DNA from: Stenotrophomonas maltophilia
GTDB taxonomy: Bacteria; Pseudomonadota; Gammaproteobacteria; Xanthomonadales; Xanthomonadaceae
Direction: 5' to 3'
Assembly: GCF_002799245.1 (NCBI RefSeq)
Contig: NZ_NEQV01000004.1
Coordinates: 62,001-126,000 of the forward strand
DNA length: 64,000 bases
The translations under genes were made by a program, and so were the position numbers. Of the stretch, positions 11,832 through 19,684 are shown piece by piece. Below the pieces are notes generated by a model that ran no database searches, was not told where the DNA came from, and saw only the letters and a program-made list of their open reading frames with translations. How positions within the stretch are numbered: the first letter of the stretch is position 1; every line of letters starts with the position of its first letter.

Positions 11832-12083
11832 ATGGGTATTGCGATCAAGGGCCGAGGTTCCACGTCCCACCTTGCCGGGCGCTTTGAAAGCACCGTCAGC
11901 GAGGCGGTGGACGACGGCTGGGCGGTCGACGAGAGCGAAGAATTCCTCGCCCCGCGCCTGCGCACCGAGGTGCGCGCCGAAACCGCCCGCAGCATCATCA
12001 CCCGCAACAATTCGCCGGACGTCGGCTTCAGCCAGTCGGTGAATCCGTATCGCGGTTGCGAGCATGGTATCAATACCCCCTGA
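11832..12083 (+). pseudogene. Radical-SAM gene (PA0069 family), 5' fragment cut by the island
   Basis: Only the first ~78 codons of the host gene remain. They align with the complete copy at 13015 (KGRG, DDGW, RNx[18 protein letters not shown]) and then run into five unrelated codons and a stop. The break is after GCEHG, before the second cysteine of the CX3CX2C iron-sulfur motif, so the fragment cannot bind the cluster. Base composition is like the core genome to its left. The missing 3' part was not found in this window. Confidence 0.9.
12040..12077. other. Left attachment junction of the integrated element
   Basis: Host coding sequence continues to about 12066 (GCGAGCATGG) and is then replaced by element sequence. 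The last 26 host bases are almost the same as 13246-13271 in the complete copy. Across the junction there is a short inverted repeat GGTAT-CA-ATACC (12066-12077), the sort of core a tyrosine recombinase could use. The exact crossover base cannot be fixed without the other end. Confidence 0.65.
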
Positions 12084-12223
12084 TTGTTCACCAGACAAAT
12101 GGATATAGATCAATAGTTTAGCGGAGTATCAGTAAACACATCGGCTTGGCAGGAGCGCGCGCAGCAACGGCGAGCTCGCCCCTCTCGGACGAGCTGGCCC
12201 TCGCTTTTTAGCTGCGAAGAAAG

Positions 12224-12448
12224 TTAGAGACCTGCGGCGCGTAGCAAGGCTGACATCGACGTGCCCAGACCATCAGCCACGCGCTCCAAGGTAGCGAGAG
12301 TGACGTTCTTTTCGCCACGTTCGATCTTGCTGTAGTAGGCGCGGTGCATTTCGATGTGGTCAGCAAAGACTTCCTGGCTGACACCCAGAGCAATACGATG
12401 CGCGCGGATCACATCTGCAAGTTTCGCTTGATTCGTATGCTCGACCAT
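12224..12448 (-). CDS. XRE-family helix-turn-helix regulator
   Basis: This 74-residue protein is a single Cro/CI-type HTH domain: LADVIRAHRIALGVSQEVFADHIE, then AYYSKIERGEKNVTLATLERVADGLG. It has no other domain. Its gene is close to the left end of the element and divergent from the DUF3072-like gene, with about 80 bp between them; it may regulate that gene or element transfer. Confidence 0.85.
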   Translation of the reverse strand: MVEHTNQAKLADVIRAHRIALGVSQEVFADHIEMHRAYYSKIERGEKNVTLATLERVADGLGTSMSALLRAAGL

Positions 12449-12528
12449 ACGAAGCAGCTTGTGGTCCCGGTACTTTAAAGACTACGCCTCTAAAGGTAGT
12501 CTACTTATAAGTACTAATTGCCCATCTC

Positions 12529-12864
12529 ATGAACTTTTACCTCGTATGTCCGGAACTGGAGTTCACGCTTGAGGTTCCCTTCTCGCCCATGGGCAGGGAG
12601 CAAGTTGCAATGCAGGTGCGTCGGATGCAGGAGGAGGAAGGGCAAGCCAGGGGCTTCGAATGCCGCTTGGCAGAAGAGCTGTCAAAGCTCATCCCGCAAC
12701 TCACAGATTGGGACATCAAGCCACCCACGGGTGCACAGATGGCGTACGCGACTTCGCTCTGCGCGCAGTTGGGTATTCAACTGCCTGCAGCAACACGTCG
12801 ATCGCGTGCATTGATGCAAACCTTCTTGGCCGAAGCCAAAGCGCTCCACGGCCAACGTAGCTGA
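12529..12864 (+). CDS. DUF3072-like small protein
   Basis: This 111-residue protein ends with PTGAQMAYATSLCAQLGI, a segment seen in small proteins with a DUF3072-like C-terminus. The N-terminal half (ELEFTLEVPF) has no recognised domain. It is divergent from the XRE regulator at 12224. Function is unknown. Confidence 0.6.
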   Translation: MNFYLVCPELEFTLEVPFSPMGREQVAMQVRRMQEEEGQARGFECRLAEELSKLIPQLTDWDIKPPTGAQMAYATSLCAQLGIQLPAATRRSRALMQTFLAEAKALHGQRS

Positions 12865-13014
12865 CAAAGACTGCACAAGCCGAAGTTGTGGATAAGTTTG
12901 GGTAAAACTTTCTCGCCAGATTACCCAATGGCCTACAGCTAGCTGAATTCCAGGGTGTTGCGGTGGTTGTGGTTAGCAATAATACTAACAACCTAATCTT
13001 CCCAAGTTGTTGCC

Positions 13015-14106
13015 ATGGAACAGGATGCTCGAAAGGCCCAAGTTCCCCTCAAAGGTAGAGGGGCAGCATCGCGTGTCGCGAGCCGTTTCGATACCACTGC
13101 AACAGTGGGAATCGACGATGGCTGGGAATCGGTCTACCAGGAGATGGAAGACGCGCCGCAGTTGAGAACTCAGGTACAGGAAGAGCGAGCGCGAACGGTG
13201 ATCAGCCGCAACACATCCCCCGACGTTGGCTTCAGCGCGTCGGTAAATCCGTACCGCGGCTGCGAGCATGGGTGCGTTTACTGCTTTGCCCGCCCCTCCC
13301 ATTCCTACTTGAGCCTTTCACCGGGCTTGGACTTCGAGACGCGCCTATTTGCAAAGACGAATGCCCCGGAGCGGCTCAGAGCGGAAATTAGCAAGTCGAA
13401 CTACAAGTGCGCCCCAATTGCTCTGGGAATAAACACAGACGGCTATCAGCCGATTGAAAGGAACTACCAAATTACACGCCAATGCCTTGAGGTGCTTGCT
13501 GATGCCAAGCATCCGGTGAGCTTCGTCACCAAGAGCGCGCTGATCACCAAGGACATCGAACTGCTGGCGTCGATGGCCAAGGACAGGTTGGTTACGGTCT
13601 ACTTCTCGGTCACTACGCTCGACAGGAAGCTATCGGCAAAGCTGGAACCGCGAGCTGCCGCTCCCCACGCCAGGCTGCGAGCAATGAATCAGCTGCACGA
13701 TGCAGGGGTCCCGGTTGGGGTACTGATCGCGCCTGTCATACCCATGATCACGGACCATGACCTAGAAGCTATCCTTCAGGCCGCTCACGAACACGGTGCC
13801 CGGGCCGCTGGCTACGTGCTTCTCCGGTTACCTAACGAGATCAAAGAGATCTGGAGAGAATGGCTCGAGCTGCACTACCCTGATCGGGCCGCGCACGTGC
13901 TTAGCTTGATGCGACAGATGCATGGCGGGAAGGAGTACGACGCCAGCTTCGGCACCAGAATGTCCGGAACTGGACCGGTGGCGGACTTGATCCGTAAGCG
14001 ATTTGAAAAAAAGTATCGTGAGCTCGGTTTCACAAGGCTGCCTGCACTAGCCACTCATCTGTTTCAACCTCCCCAGGAGAAGTCGCCACAAGGTCAACTT
14101 TTCTAA
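13015..14106 (+). CDS. Complete radical-SAM protein carried by the element (PA0069 family)
   Basis: This 363-residue protein contains the CX3CX2C cluster motif GCEHGCVYC (Cys83, Cys87, Cys90) and the rest of the SAM-radical barrel. It is homologous to the interrupted host gene at 11832 along the whole shared part, but clearly diverged in sequence and with lower GC. It therefore supplies the function lost by insertion. The family is predicted to be a radical-SAM enzyme related to spore photoproduct lyase; its substrate is not established to my knowledge. The ATG at 13015 gives an N-terminus that aligns with the host fragment. Confidence 0.9.
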   Translation: MEQDARKAQVPLKGRGAASRVASRFDTTATVGIDDGWESVYQEMEDAPQLRTQVQEERARTVISRNTSPDVGFSASVNPYRGCEHGCVYCFARPSHSYLSLSPGLDFETRLFAKTNAPERLRAEISKSNYKCAPIALGINTDGYQPIERNYQITRQCLEVLADAKHPVSFVTKSALITKDIELLASMAKDRLVTVYFSVTTLDRKLSAKLEPRAAAPHARLRAMNQLHDAGVPVGVLIAPVIPMITDHDLEAILQAAHEHGARAAGYVLLRLPNEIKEIWREWLELHYPDRAAHVLSLMRQMHGGKEYDASFGTRMSGTGPVADLIRKRFEKKYRELGFTRLPALATHLFQPPQEKSPQGQLF

Positions 14107-14302
14107 CCAGACGGAAAGCGTGGTAGCAGCAGTTACGAGCGAAGGATCCAGTCGGAGCGGTGCTTACAGGGACAAGGAGTAACAGGCTCCCGAGTGCTGA
14201 TACCATCTCCCCGAAACTGAACTAGCCCTTCCTGCGTAGTAAGCTCAGACGGCTCTCTAAACGTATTTGGTTATCCCGCTTCCTCATGACAAGGACTAGC
14301 GT

Positions 14303-15193
14303 ATGCCCAAGCAAGTGAGAGGTTTATCAGTCTACCGAAGTACGATTGAGCGATTGCCACAATTTCGTCTCCTTAGCAGCCCACTCACAGAGGACCAGGC
14401 GGCGATGCTGGGATTTGACGGCGTTCCGCTAGCGGGTGCTTCCATTGTGCCAAGCGCCGAAGGACCCGCGACGTTCTTCAATGCCCGGGGCAAAGAGATC
14501 GTCAGAAAGGACCTTCCGATGATCACCAAGTCTCGATCGATCAACACGTCGTGGAAGGACTGGCACGGGCAAACCCACCACGGCACTCAGACGAGATCTT
14601 ACGAAACCTATCCCCGGGAACACATTGCACCACCTGGTGAATTCCTCACCGCCGTGGAGACAGACGGTGGTATCGCAATGGCTACGAGGATCATTGATCG
14701 GACGGAGCCAGAAGAGAGCATTGCAAATCTCCTCAACCTCTACCTGGAATGCTTCCCACACTTTGAAATCGTTGACCCGAACCTTGCGGTGCCAGTCAGG
14801 GTCGAGAAGGTCACCTGGCGCATTCTTCCTCCTGGGAAGTTCCCGTTCGATCGAGCGATGCAGGTGCTGGATAACTATCTGGAGCAGCTTACCGAAAGCG
14901 ATCGCGCAGCCGCTAGACAGCGCATCCGGACCATCACTCGTCACGAGCCAGACTTTATGGCAGTAGGACTAGGCGGTTTCAGTGAGTACATCGTCTTCGG
15001 GTTCACGCGAAAGAGTCGGTACGTGTTCGAGAGCCCGGAGACAGGCAACGCCACCTACATCTTCAGGAACGAATGGGAGGAGGTGTCTCAGCTCACCAAG
15101 CGCCAGATCCTCCAAGAGCAGCTACAGGAGGCCCGGATTATCCACACCTCTCGTTGGGCTATAGAAGTCTCAGAAGCAATCCAGCGGAAGTGA
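14303..15193 (+). CDS. Unknown 296-residue protein
   Basis: I do not recognise this family. The protein is soluble, without signal peptide or membrane segments. It is mixed alpha/beta in appearance and ends with a charged helix (QLTKRQILQEQLQEARI). It lies between the radical-SAM copy and a HAD-like gene on the same strand; a gap of about 117 bp to the HAD start allows co-transcription. GC is lower than in the core genes. It is probable cargo of the element. Confidence 0.6.
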   Translation: MPKQVRGLSVYRSTIERLPQFRLLSSPLTEDQAAMLGFDGVPLAGASIVPSAEGPATFFNARGKEIVRKDLPMITKSRSINTSWKDWHGQTHHGTQTRSYETYPREHIAPPGEFLTAVETDGGIAMATRIIDRTEPEESIANLLNLYLECFPHFEIVDPNLAVPVRVEKVTWRILPPGKFPFDRAMQVLDNYLEQLTESDRAAARQRIRTITRHEPDFMAVGLGGFSEYIVFGFTRKSRYVFESPETGNATYIFRNEWEEVSQLTKRQILQEQLQEARIIHTSRWAIEVSEAIQRK

Positions 15194-15310
15194 GTGGTCG
15201 CGGAATGCTCCAGGATGCGTAAACCGAACCAGCATAATTCGCTCTACGCAGTAGGCAGTCACCTAACGACACGATTACTCTGGGTCGAAAGATCCCAACA
15301 GGAACTCCTT

Positions 15311-15778
15311 ATGAAGCCAACCATCCTGGCGTTGGACCTCGAAGGTACGCTCATCTCGAACGCAGTCAGTCAGATCCCTCGCCCAGGCCTATATAGGTTC
15401 CTTGAGGACGTCCGATCTCAGTTCGAGGAACTTGTGCTGTTCACCACGGTTCCCGAAGCACTCGCCCGAAGCATTGCGGGACTGCTGGCTACGGAAGGCA
15501 GTGTACCGGTATGGTTTTCCGGACTTCGCTACATCCATTGGTCTGGAAAGACAAAGGATCTCTCCTATGTCTCCCCCCACTTGGGCGACGCCCTTCTGCT
15601 GGATGACCACGGCCCATACGTGCATGACGGCCAAGAGAGCCTATGGGTTGAGATACCGTTGTTTGGCTCTCCGTACTCGGCGGACGACGACGGGTTGCAG
15701 ATCGCAACTGCACGCCTGACTGATCGCATCATGCAACTGGAGAGTGCATTCAACCCGGCCCGCAGGACCGAAGGCTAG
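15311..15778 (+). CDS. HAD-like phosphatase (NIF/FCP-type fold)
   Basis: This 155-residue protein begins with a HAD motif I, ALDLEGTLI, in which the nucleophile is Asp; the second acidic residue is Glu rather than Asp. VLFTTV matches motif II and LLLDDHGPY resembles the motif IV acidic pair. The protein is small, with no cap domain, like NIF/FCP-type members. ATG 15311 follows GGAACTCC. An upstream in-frame extension exists but has no support. Confidence 0.65.
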   Translation: MKPTILALDLEGTLISNAVSQIPRPGLYRFLEDVRSQFEELVLFTTVPEALARSIAGLLATEGSVPVWFSGLRYIHWSGKTKDLSYVSPHLGDALLLDDHGPYVHDGQESLWVEIPLFGSPYSADDDGLQIATARLTDRIMQLESAFNPARRTEG

Positions 15779-16407
15779 CTTCAATGACAGCGTCGTCTCG
15801 ATGGCGCTTCGCAAGAGCACACATGTACGGATGGTTCTCTTCCAAAAATGGAACAGATACGGACCACCATGCGAACAAGCCTCAAGTAGGTCTTCCATAG
15901 GGTTCGTCTTGGAGACGCCGGAGACGGCAATCGAGAGGCCGCTCTCAGTGGAGGTGCTGCAGGCCTTCTACGGCACCCCTATCTGCGCCGTCAGAAACTA
16001 ATGTGGAAGCGCCGCACGCACACGTCGTTCCAGCCGATACGATTCGCCGAAGGATGCGCAGTAGCAGGCGCGTCGTCTCCGATCTGCTCATGCCAACTCA
16101 CTGCCAGCGCGCTTCGGTAGCCATAGACCGCGTGCTATCGACTGCAGGGTCAAGCGGACCCCCAAGTTGGTAGCGAAAGCGAAAATCTCGAGTACGCGAT
16201 GACCGAATCCGCTGGGCTTTTGCGCACTTCGCCCCCGCTAAAGTTTGGGCTGTCCTTCACATCAAGCGTACCAGAAGGCTCACGATCAGGCGTAAACCAC
16301 TGAATCAATGACAGTAAAAAACAGATCTGATTCTCATTCCATTTGTTAATGTACCGTAAGGCTCACGCGCCAGAAAATTTTTCGCGTACCTGATAGCTTT
16401 CGGCGCC
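15779..16407. other. Gene-free stretch before the recombinase module
   Basis: No reading frame here has convincing codon structure or family similarity. Its right end is AT-rich, contains the direct repeats listed next, and probably holds the promoter of the recombinase genes. Confidence 0.5.
16268..16367. repeat. Two 17-bp direct repeats upstream of the recombinase genes
   Basis: GTACCAGAAGGCTCACG (16268-16284) and GTACCGTAAGGCTCACG (16351-16367) match at 15 of 17 positions and start 83 bp apart. A partial third word (CGCGTACCTGAT) follows at about 16384. They lie just before the first recombinase gene and could be recombinase-binding or operator sites. Confidence 0.55.
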
Positions 16408-17718
16408 ATGGCCTACGACGTCGAAATCTGCACCGCGCATGCGATCACTTCACCAGCGACGGTGACAACGGGTGAGCAAGGCGTGCCCTTGCCCGAGGGC
16501 TTCTGCTTTCTAATCAGCAGGTCGGACGGATCACTCGTTCAGCCTGCTTTTGAGTTCTTTGCAGATTCTCATCTCACCATTGACCGGAATCCAAAGCTTG
16601 CATGCAGCAAGAATACGACGGCAGCAATAGCGGCTGACCTCACCGACTTCCATCACTTTTTGGACGCAAGGAAAAAGCGCGTCTCGGATGTAGACGAGCA
16701 GCTCCTCAAAGCCTACGCGGACACATTGACGGACCTGGACTCCGCGGTGACCCTCGAGAAATTTGCCGCCGCGACCATCCACCGAAGATGGTCGACCGTG
16801 ACTAAGCTAGTCGCCTTCTGTGTGAAACGGGGCTATCTAAGGAAGCCGCCAGCGCTGCTGAGCAAGCAGACAAAGCGAGGAACTGTTCAAGTTCTCGATG
16901 TTGACGTGAATCTGCCCGGGCTGAACGACGCTGACGAGCTCATTACTGCGCTGCATCCCGAGACGGTCGTAGGCGTTCTCGACGAACTAGGCCCTAAACC
17001 CGTGGTCGAAAGAAACGGTCTCGTTGAACTGGCGCTCGCGACCACGGCGCAGCGATTGATGGCTGAGCTGTGCTACCACGCCGGGTTGAGGCGGTCTGAA
17101 GTGTGCGATCTGCATGCGATCACCGTCCTTAAGACGCGCACCGAAGGGCGCGATCCGCTTTCCGCAGTTGCCATCCCAGTGGTCGGAAAGGGCAACAAGA
17201 AGCGCAATGTTCCCGTACCAGTTTGGCTCCTAGAGGCGCTGAAATGCTATGCCAAGGGTACTCGGCAGGCCCTCATTGACCTCCGACTGCGGTACCGCAA
17301 GCTGGAGGATCACGGCGCACTATTCGTTCTCGACGTAAACGACCGCAGGCATGCGGGTAGTCCGATAACTCCCCAGACGTTCGATCGCCATTTCGCTCTC
17401 GCCAAAGACAGGTTGCTTAAGCGCCTTTCCAAAGAGCCCGACCTGGCGCGCTATGAATCAACGCAGCGAGAGCGGATAACCATCCACGCGCTTCGGCACA
17501 CATTCGCCCTGTACACGTACATGGAGAAGCGCGCAAACGGCGACATGGATGCGATCAAGTATGTTCAGTCAGTACTAGGGCACAGCCTCAGGGAGACGAC
17601 CGAGTCCATCTACCTGAGAAGCGCGAATGCCTTCGAGAGCGAAATCAGGGAGTCCATCAGGCTGCACATTGAAGGTCAATCGTTTATGCAACTAGGCGTA
17701 GCGGGCGGATCGGCTTGA
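16408..17718 (+). CDS. Tyrosine recombinase 1 of the trio
   Basis: This 436-residue protein has a complete tyrosine-recombinase active site: Arg228 in GLRRSE, His360-x-x-Arg363 in IHALRHTF, His392 in LGHS and the nucleophile Tyr402 in SIYLRS. The N-terminal part has the SAM-like core-binding fold. It is the first of three adjacent recombinase-like genes and is probably the catalytic integrase. The layout recalls Tn554-type (TnpA-TnpB-TnpC) and Gamma-Mobile-Trio elements; which of these is closer cannot be settled without a search. Confidence 0.9.
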   Translation: MAYDVEICTAHAITSPATVTTGEQGVPLPEGFCFLISRSDGSLVQPAFEFFADSHLTIDRNPKLACSKNTTAAIAADLTDFHHFLDARKKRVSDVDEQLLKAYADTLTDLDSAVTLEKFAAATIHRRWSTVTKLVAFCVKRGYLRKPPALLSKQTKRGTVQVLDVDVNLPGLNDADELITALHPETVVGVLDELGPKPVVERNGLVELALATTAQRLMAELCYHAGLRRSEVCDLHAITVLKTRTEGRDPLSAVAIPVVGKGNKKRNVPVPVWLLEALKCYAKGTRQALIDLRLRYRKLEDHGALFVLDVNDRRHAGSPITPQTFDRHFALAKDRLLKRLSKEPDLARYESTQRERITIHALRHTFALYTYMEKRANGDMDAIKYVQSVLGHSLRETTESIYLRSANAFESEIRESIRLHIEGQSFMQLGVAGGSA

Positions 17719-17737
17719 GCGCAGAGTTCCCCCGTTA

Positions 17738-19639
17738 ATGGACGAGCATGACCTCACACGCAAACGACCAACCCACGCAGAAAGAATCGAATACGGAGGA
17801 GAGCAAAACGTGGCAGGAAGAAGGACCGCTCAACTCCGGCACGCCTTGGGAGATGAGGACAAGGTCAGCGCAACGAAGAAATGGGATGTACGCGAGACCG
17901 CTGATCGCCTGGAAGCGGCGTTCAGACGCGCCGGCGACCAACGCGACAACATCGTCAACCTCAGCCGGTGGAAGAGCATAGGTGCAGCCGCACCGATCTT
18001 CGCCGAAGCGTTCTGCAGAGCCCACAAAAATAGCAGAGAGACAAGTAGATCCTCTTCAGCTAACAACATGGTGAGTGGCCTGGGGCAGTACCTAGCCGCA
18101 ACAAGAGTGGAGATAAACGGTCCAGATGACGTTCCGATGGACCTGGGCGAATCGTTCCTAACCTATCTGAAAGGAAAGGATGCCACGCACCCGATCACGC
18201 TCGCGGTGCAGACACAGCGTCACTACTACGGGACCTTCAAGAAGGTCGTCCTTGCGCTGCACGAGATGGACCCATGCTGGCAGGTGATCCGTATTCCCAC
18301 AAAGCCGTTCGCAGGCCTGCCACGTAAGAGCAATCCTAAAGAGCTTGACCGTGCGGCTTGGGCCAACGTCATGAAGGCCGCTGTTGAAGAATGCATCTCT
18401 ACAATGGATGAAGTATGGCCGCTTCTGGACAGGGTACACAGTGCTATTGCTAAGAAGAGTAAGGGCGACGCTGTATCGCTAAGCGACCCGGCGGAGGCAA
18501 TTGCGCAGATCCTGGCAAACTTTGACGGTCACTTTCCTCGCCAAGCGGAGGTTCGCCAGCTCCCTGGGGTAGGAAAGATCAGTGAAAGTGAGTACTTCCG
18601 CCTGAGGAGGCTTGCGCACCCCATCGGTGGTGATCTCATCCCATTCTTCCTGGTACTGGCCATGCACTCGGGGTTCAACGAGCAGCCACTTAGAACACTC
18701 ACTCTGGATGGCATATCTGAGCACTACCCGCTTGGACGGAAACGTACGGTGATCAAGTCATCCAAGCACAGGGCTGGGGAGAGCGATCAGGGGGCACCAC
18801 AGCGAGCGGCCTTCCCCGCCAGCGATCACCCGCTAGCCCCGGAAAGATTGATACGTTTCGTCATAGCTTGGACCAGACGAATCAGAGACTACGCTGATGG
18901 CGAGCTTGCCAATGACTTCTTCCTGCACGCAGTATCCGAAGGTGGGCGCCACAAGCGCCGAGGAATGCTCATCGATTCCTACTCATGCAGAACCGACGAT
19001 GTAAACACGCGCGTGACCGGTTACATCACGCTGTTCTGCAAACGAAGGGGGCTCAAGTACTCCGGCTCACGCGCAAATAGGCTTGCGTTCTCTGAAGTGG
19101 TTGATGGACTGACCGACGGCGACGCCTTCGAGCTCCGAGCAATGCTGGGCCATCGGCTGCTGTCAACTGGTCAAGACAGCTATCAGACAACCACGATGCA
19201 GCGTCGGCAAAAGGAACAGATGGCAGGAGCCATGGCGGCCCAGGAGCGCTGGGTGACTTCAAATGGAAATATTGATACGCGCTCAACCCGGAGTGACCGT
19301 GAGCATACGGCAGCCACGCAGGGCTTCTGCTGCGCAGATCCATTCCAAAGTCCGCAACCGGGTCAGCGCCCGGGCAAACTCTGCACCAGCTATGGAGCTT
19401 GCCCTGCGTGCCCGCTCGCAGTAGCTGACTCAAACGAAGCCTACGCGCTCGCCCGCTTCCTTCAACTGCAGGAGCTATACGAAGAAGCTAGGGCAGAGCT
19501 TGGCAGCGAGATATGGCGGCGAAAGTTCGAGAACGCTTACCTAGCGATCCGCGACTCATGGATTCCCGCTGTGAGCACAAATGCGAATCGACAAGCAGCG
19601 GCGATGATCATGCTGACGTCGCTCCCCACACTTGAATAG
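17738..19639 (+). CDS. Large recombinase-like protein 2 of the trio
   Basis: This 633-residue protein begins 20 bp after recombinase 1. It has a recognisable but degenerate tyrosine-recombinase C-terminal domain: an arginine in NEQPLRTLTL, a sequence in place of HxxR (ANRLAF), then LGHRLLSTGQDSYQT with the His and a possible Tyr. A cysteine-rich end (FCC, then LCTSYGACPACP) could bind zinc. Tn554 TnpB has a similar size and position. It may be a structural partner more than a catalyst. Confidence 0.8.
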   Translation: MDEHDLTRKRPTHAERIEYGGEQNVAGRRTAQLRHALGDEDKVSATKKWDVRETADRLEAAFRRAGDQRDNIVNLSRWKSIGAAAPIFAEAFCRAHKNSRETSRSSSANNMVSGLGQYLAATRVEINGPDDVPMDLGESFLTYLKGKDATHPITLAVQTQRHYYGTFKKVVLALHEMDPCWQVIRIPTKPFAGLPRKSNPKELDRAAWANVMKAAVEECISTMDEVWPLLDRVHSAIAKKSKGDAVSLSDPAEAIAQILANFDGHFPRQAEVRQLPGVGKISESEYFRLRRLAHPIGGDLIPFFLVLAMHSGFNEQPLRTLTLDGISEHYPLGRKRTVIKSSKHRAGESDQGAPQRAAFPASDHPLAPERLIRFVIAWTRRIRDYADGELANDFFLHAVSEGGRHKRRGMLIDSYSCRTDDVNTRVTGYITLFCKRRGLKYSGSRANRLAFSEVVDGLTDGDAFELRAMLGHRLLSTGQDSYQTTTMQRRQKEQMAGAMAAQERWVTSNGNIDTRSTRSDREHTAATQGFCCADPFQSPQPGQRPGKLCTSYGACPACPLAVADSNEAYALARFLQLQELYEEARAELGSEIWRRKFENAYLAIRDSWIPAVSTNANRQAAAMIMLTSLPTLE

Positions 19640-19684
19640 TTCGGACCGCAGCGTTAGCAGAGCGTCCACTCTAGAGGTAAGGCT

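Noticed and set aside
12000-12200. A tRNA gene as integration target
   Set aside because: The junction is within the radical-SAM coding sequence; no tRNA-like cloverleaf was found.
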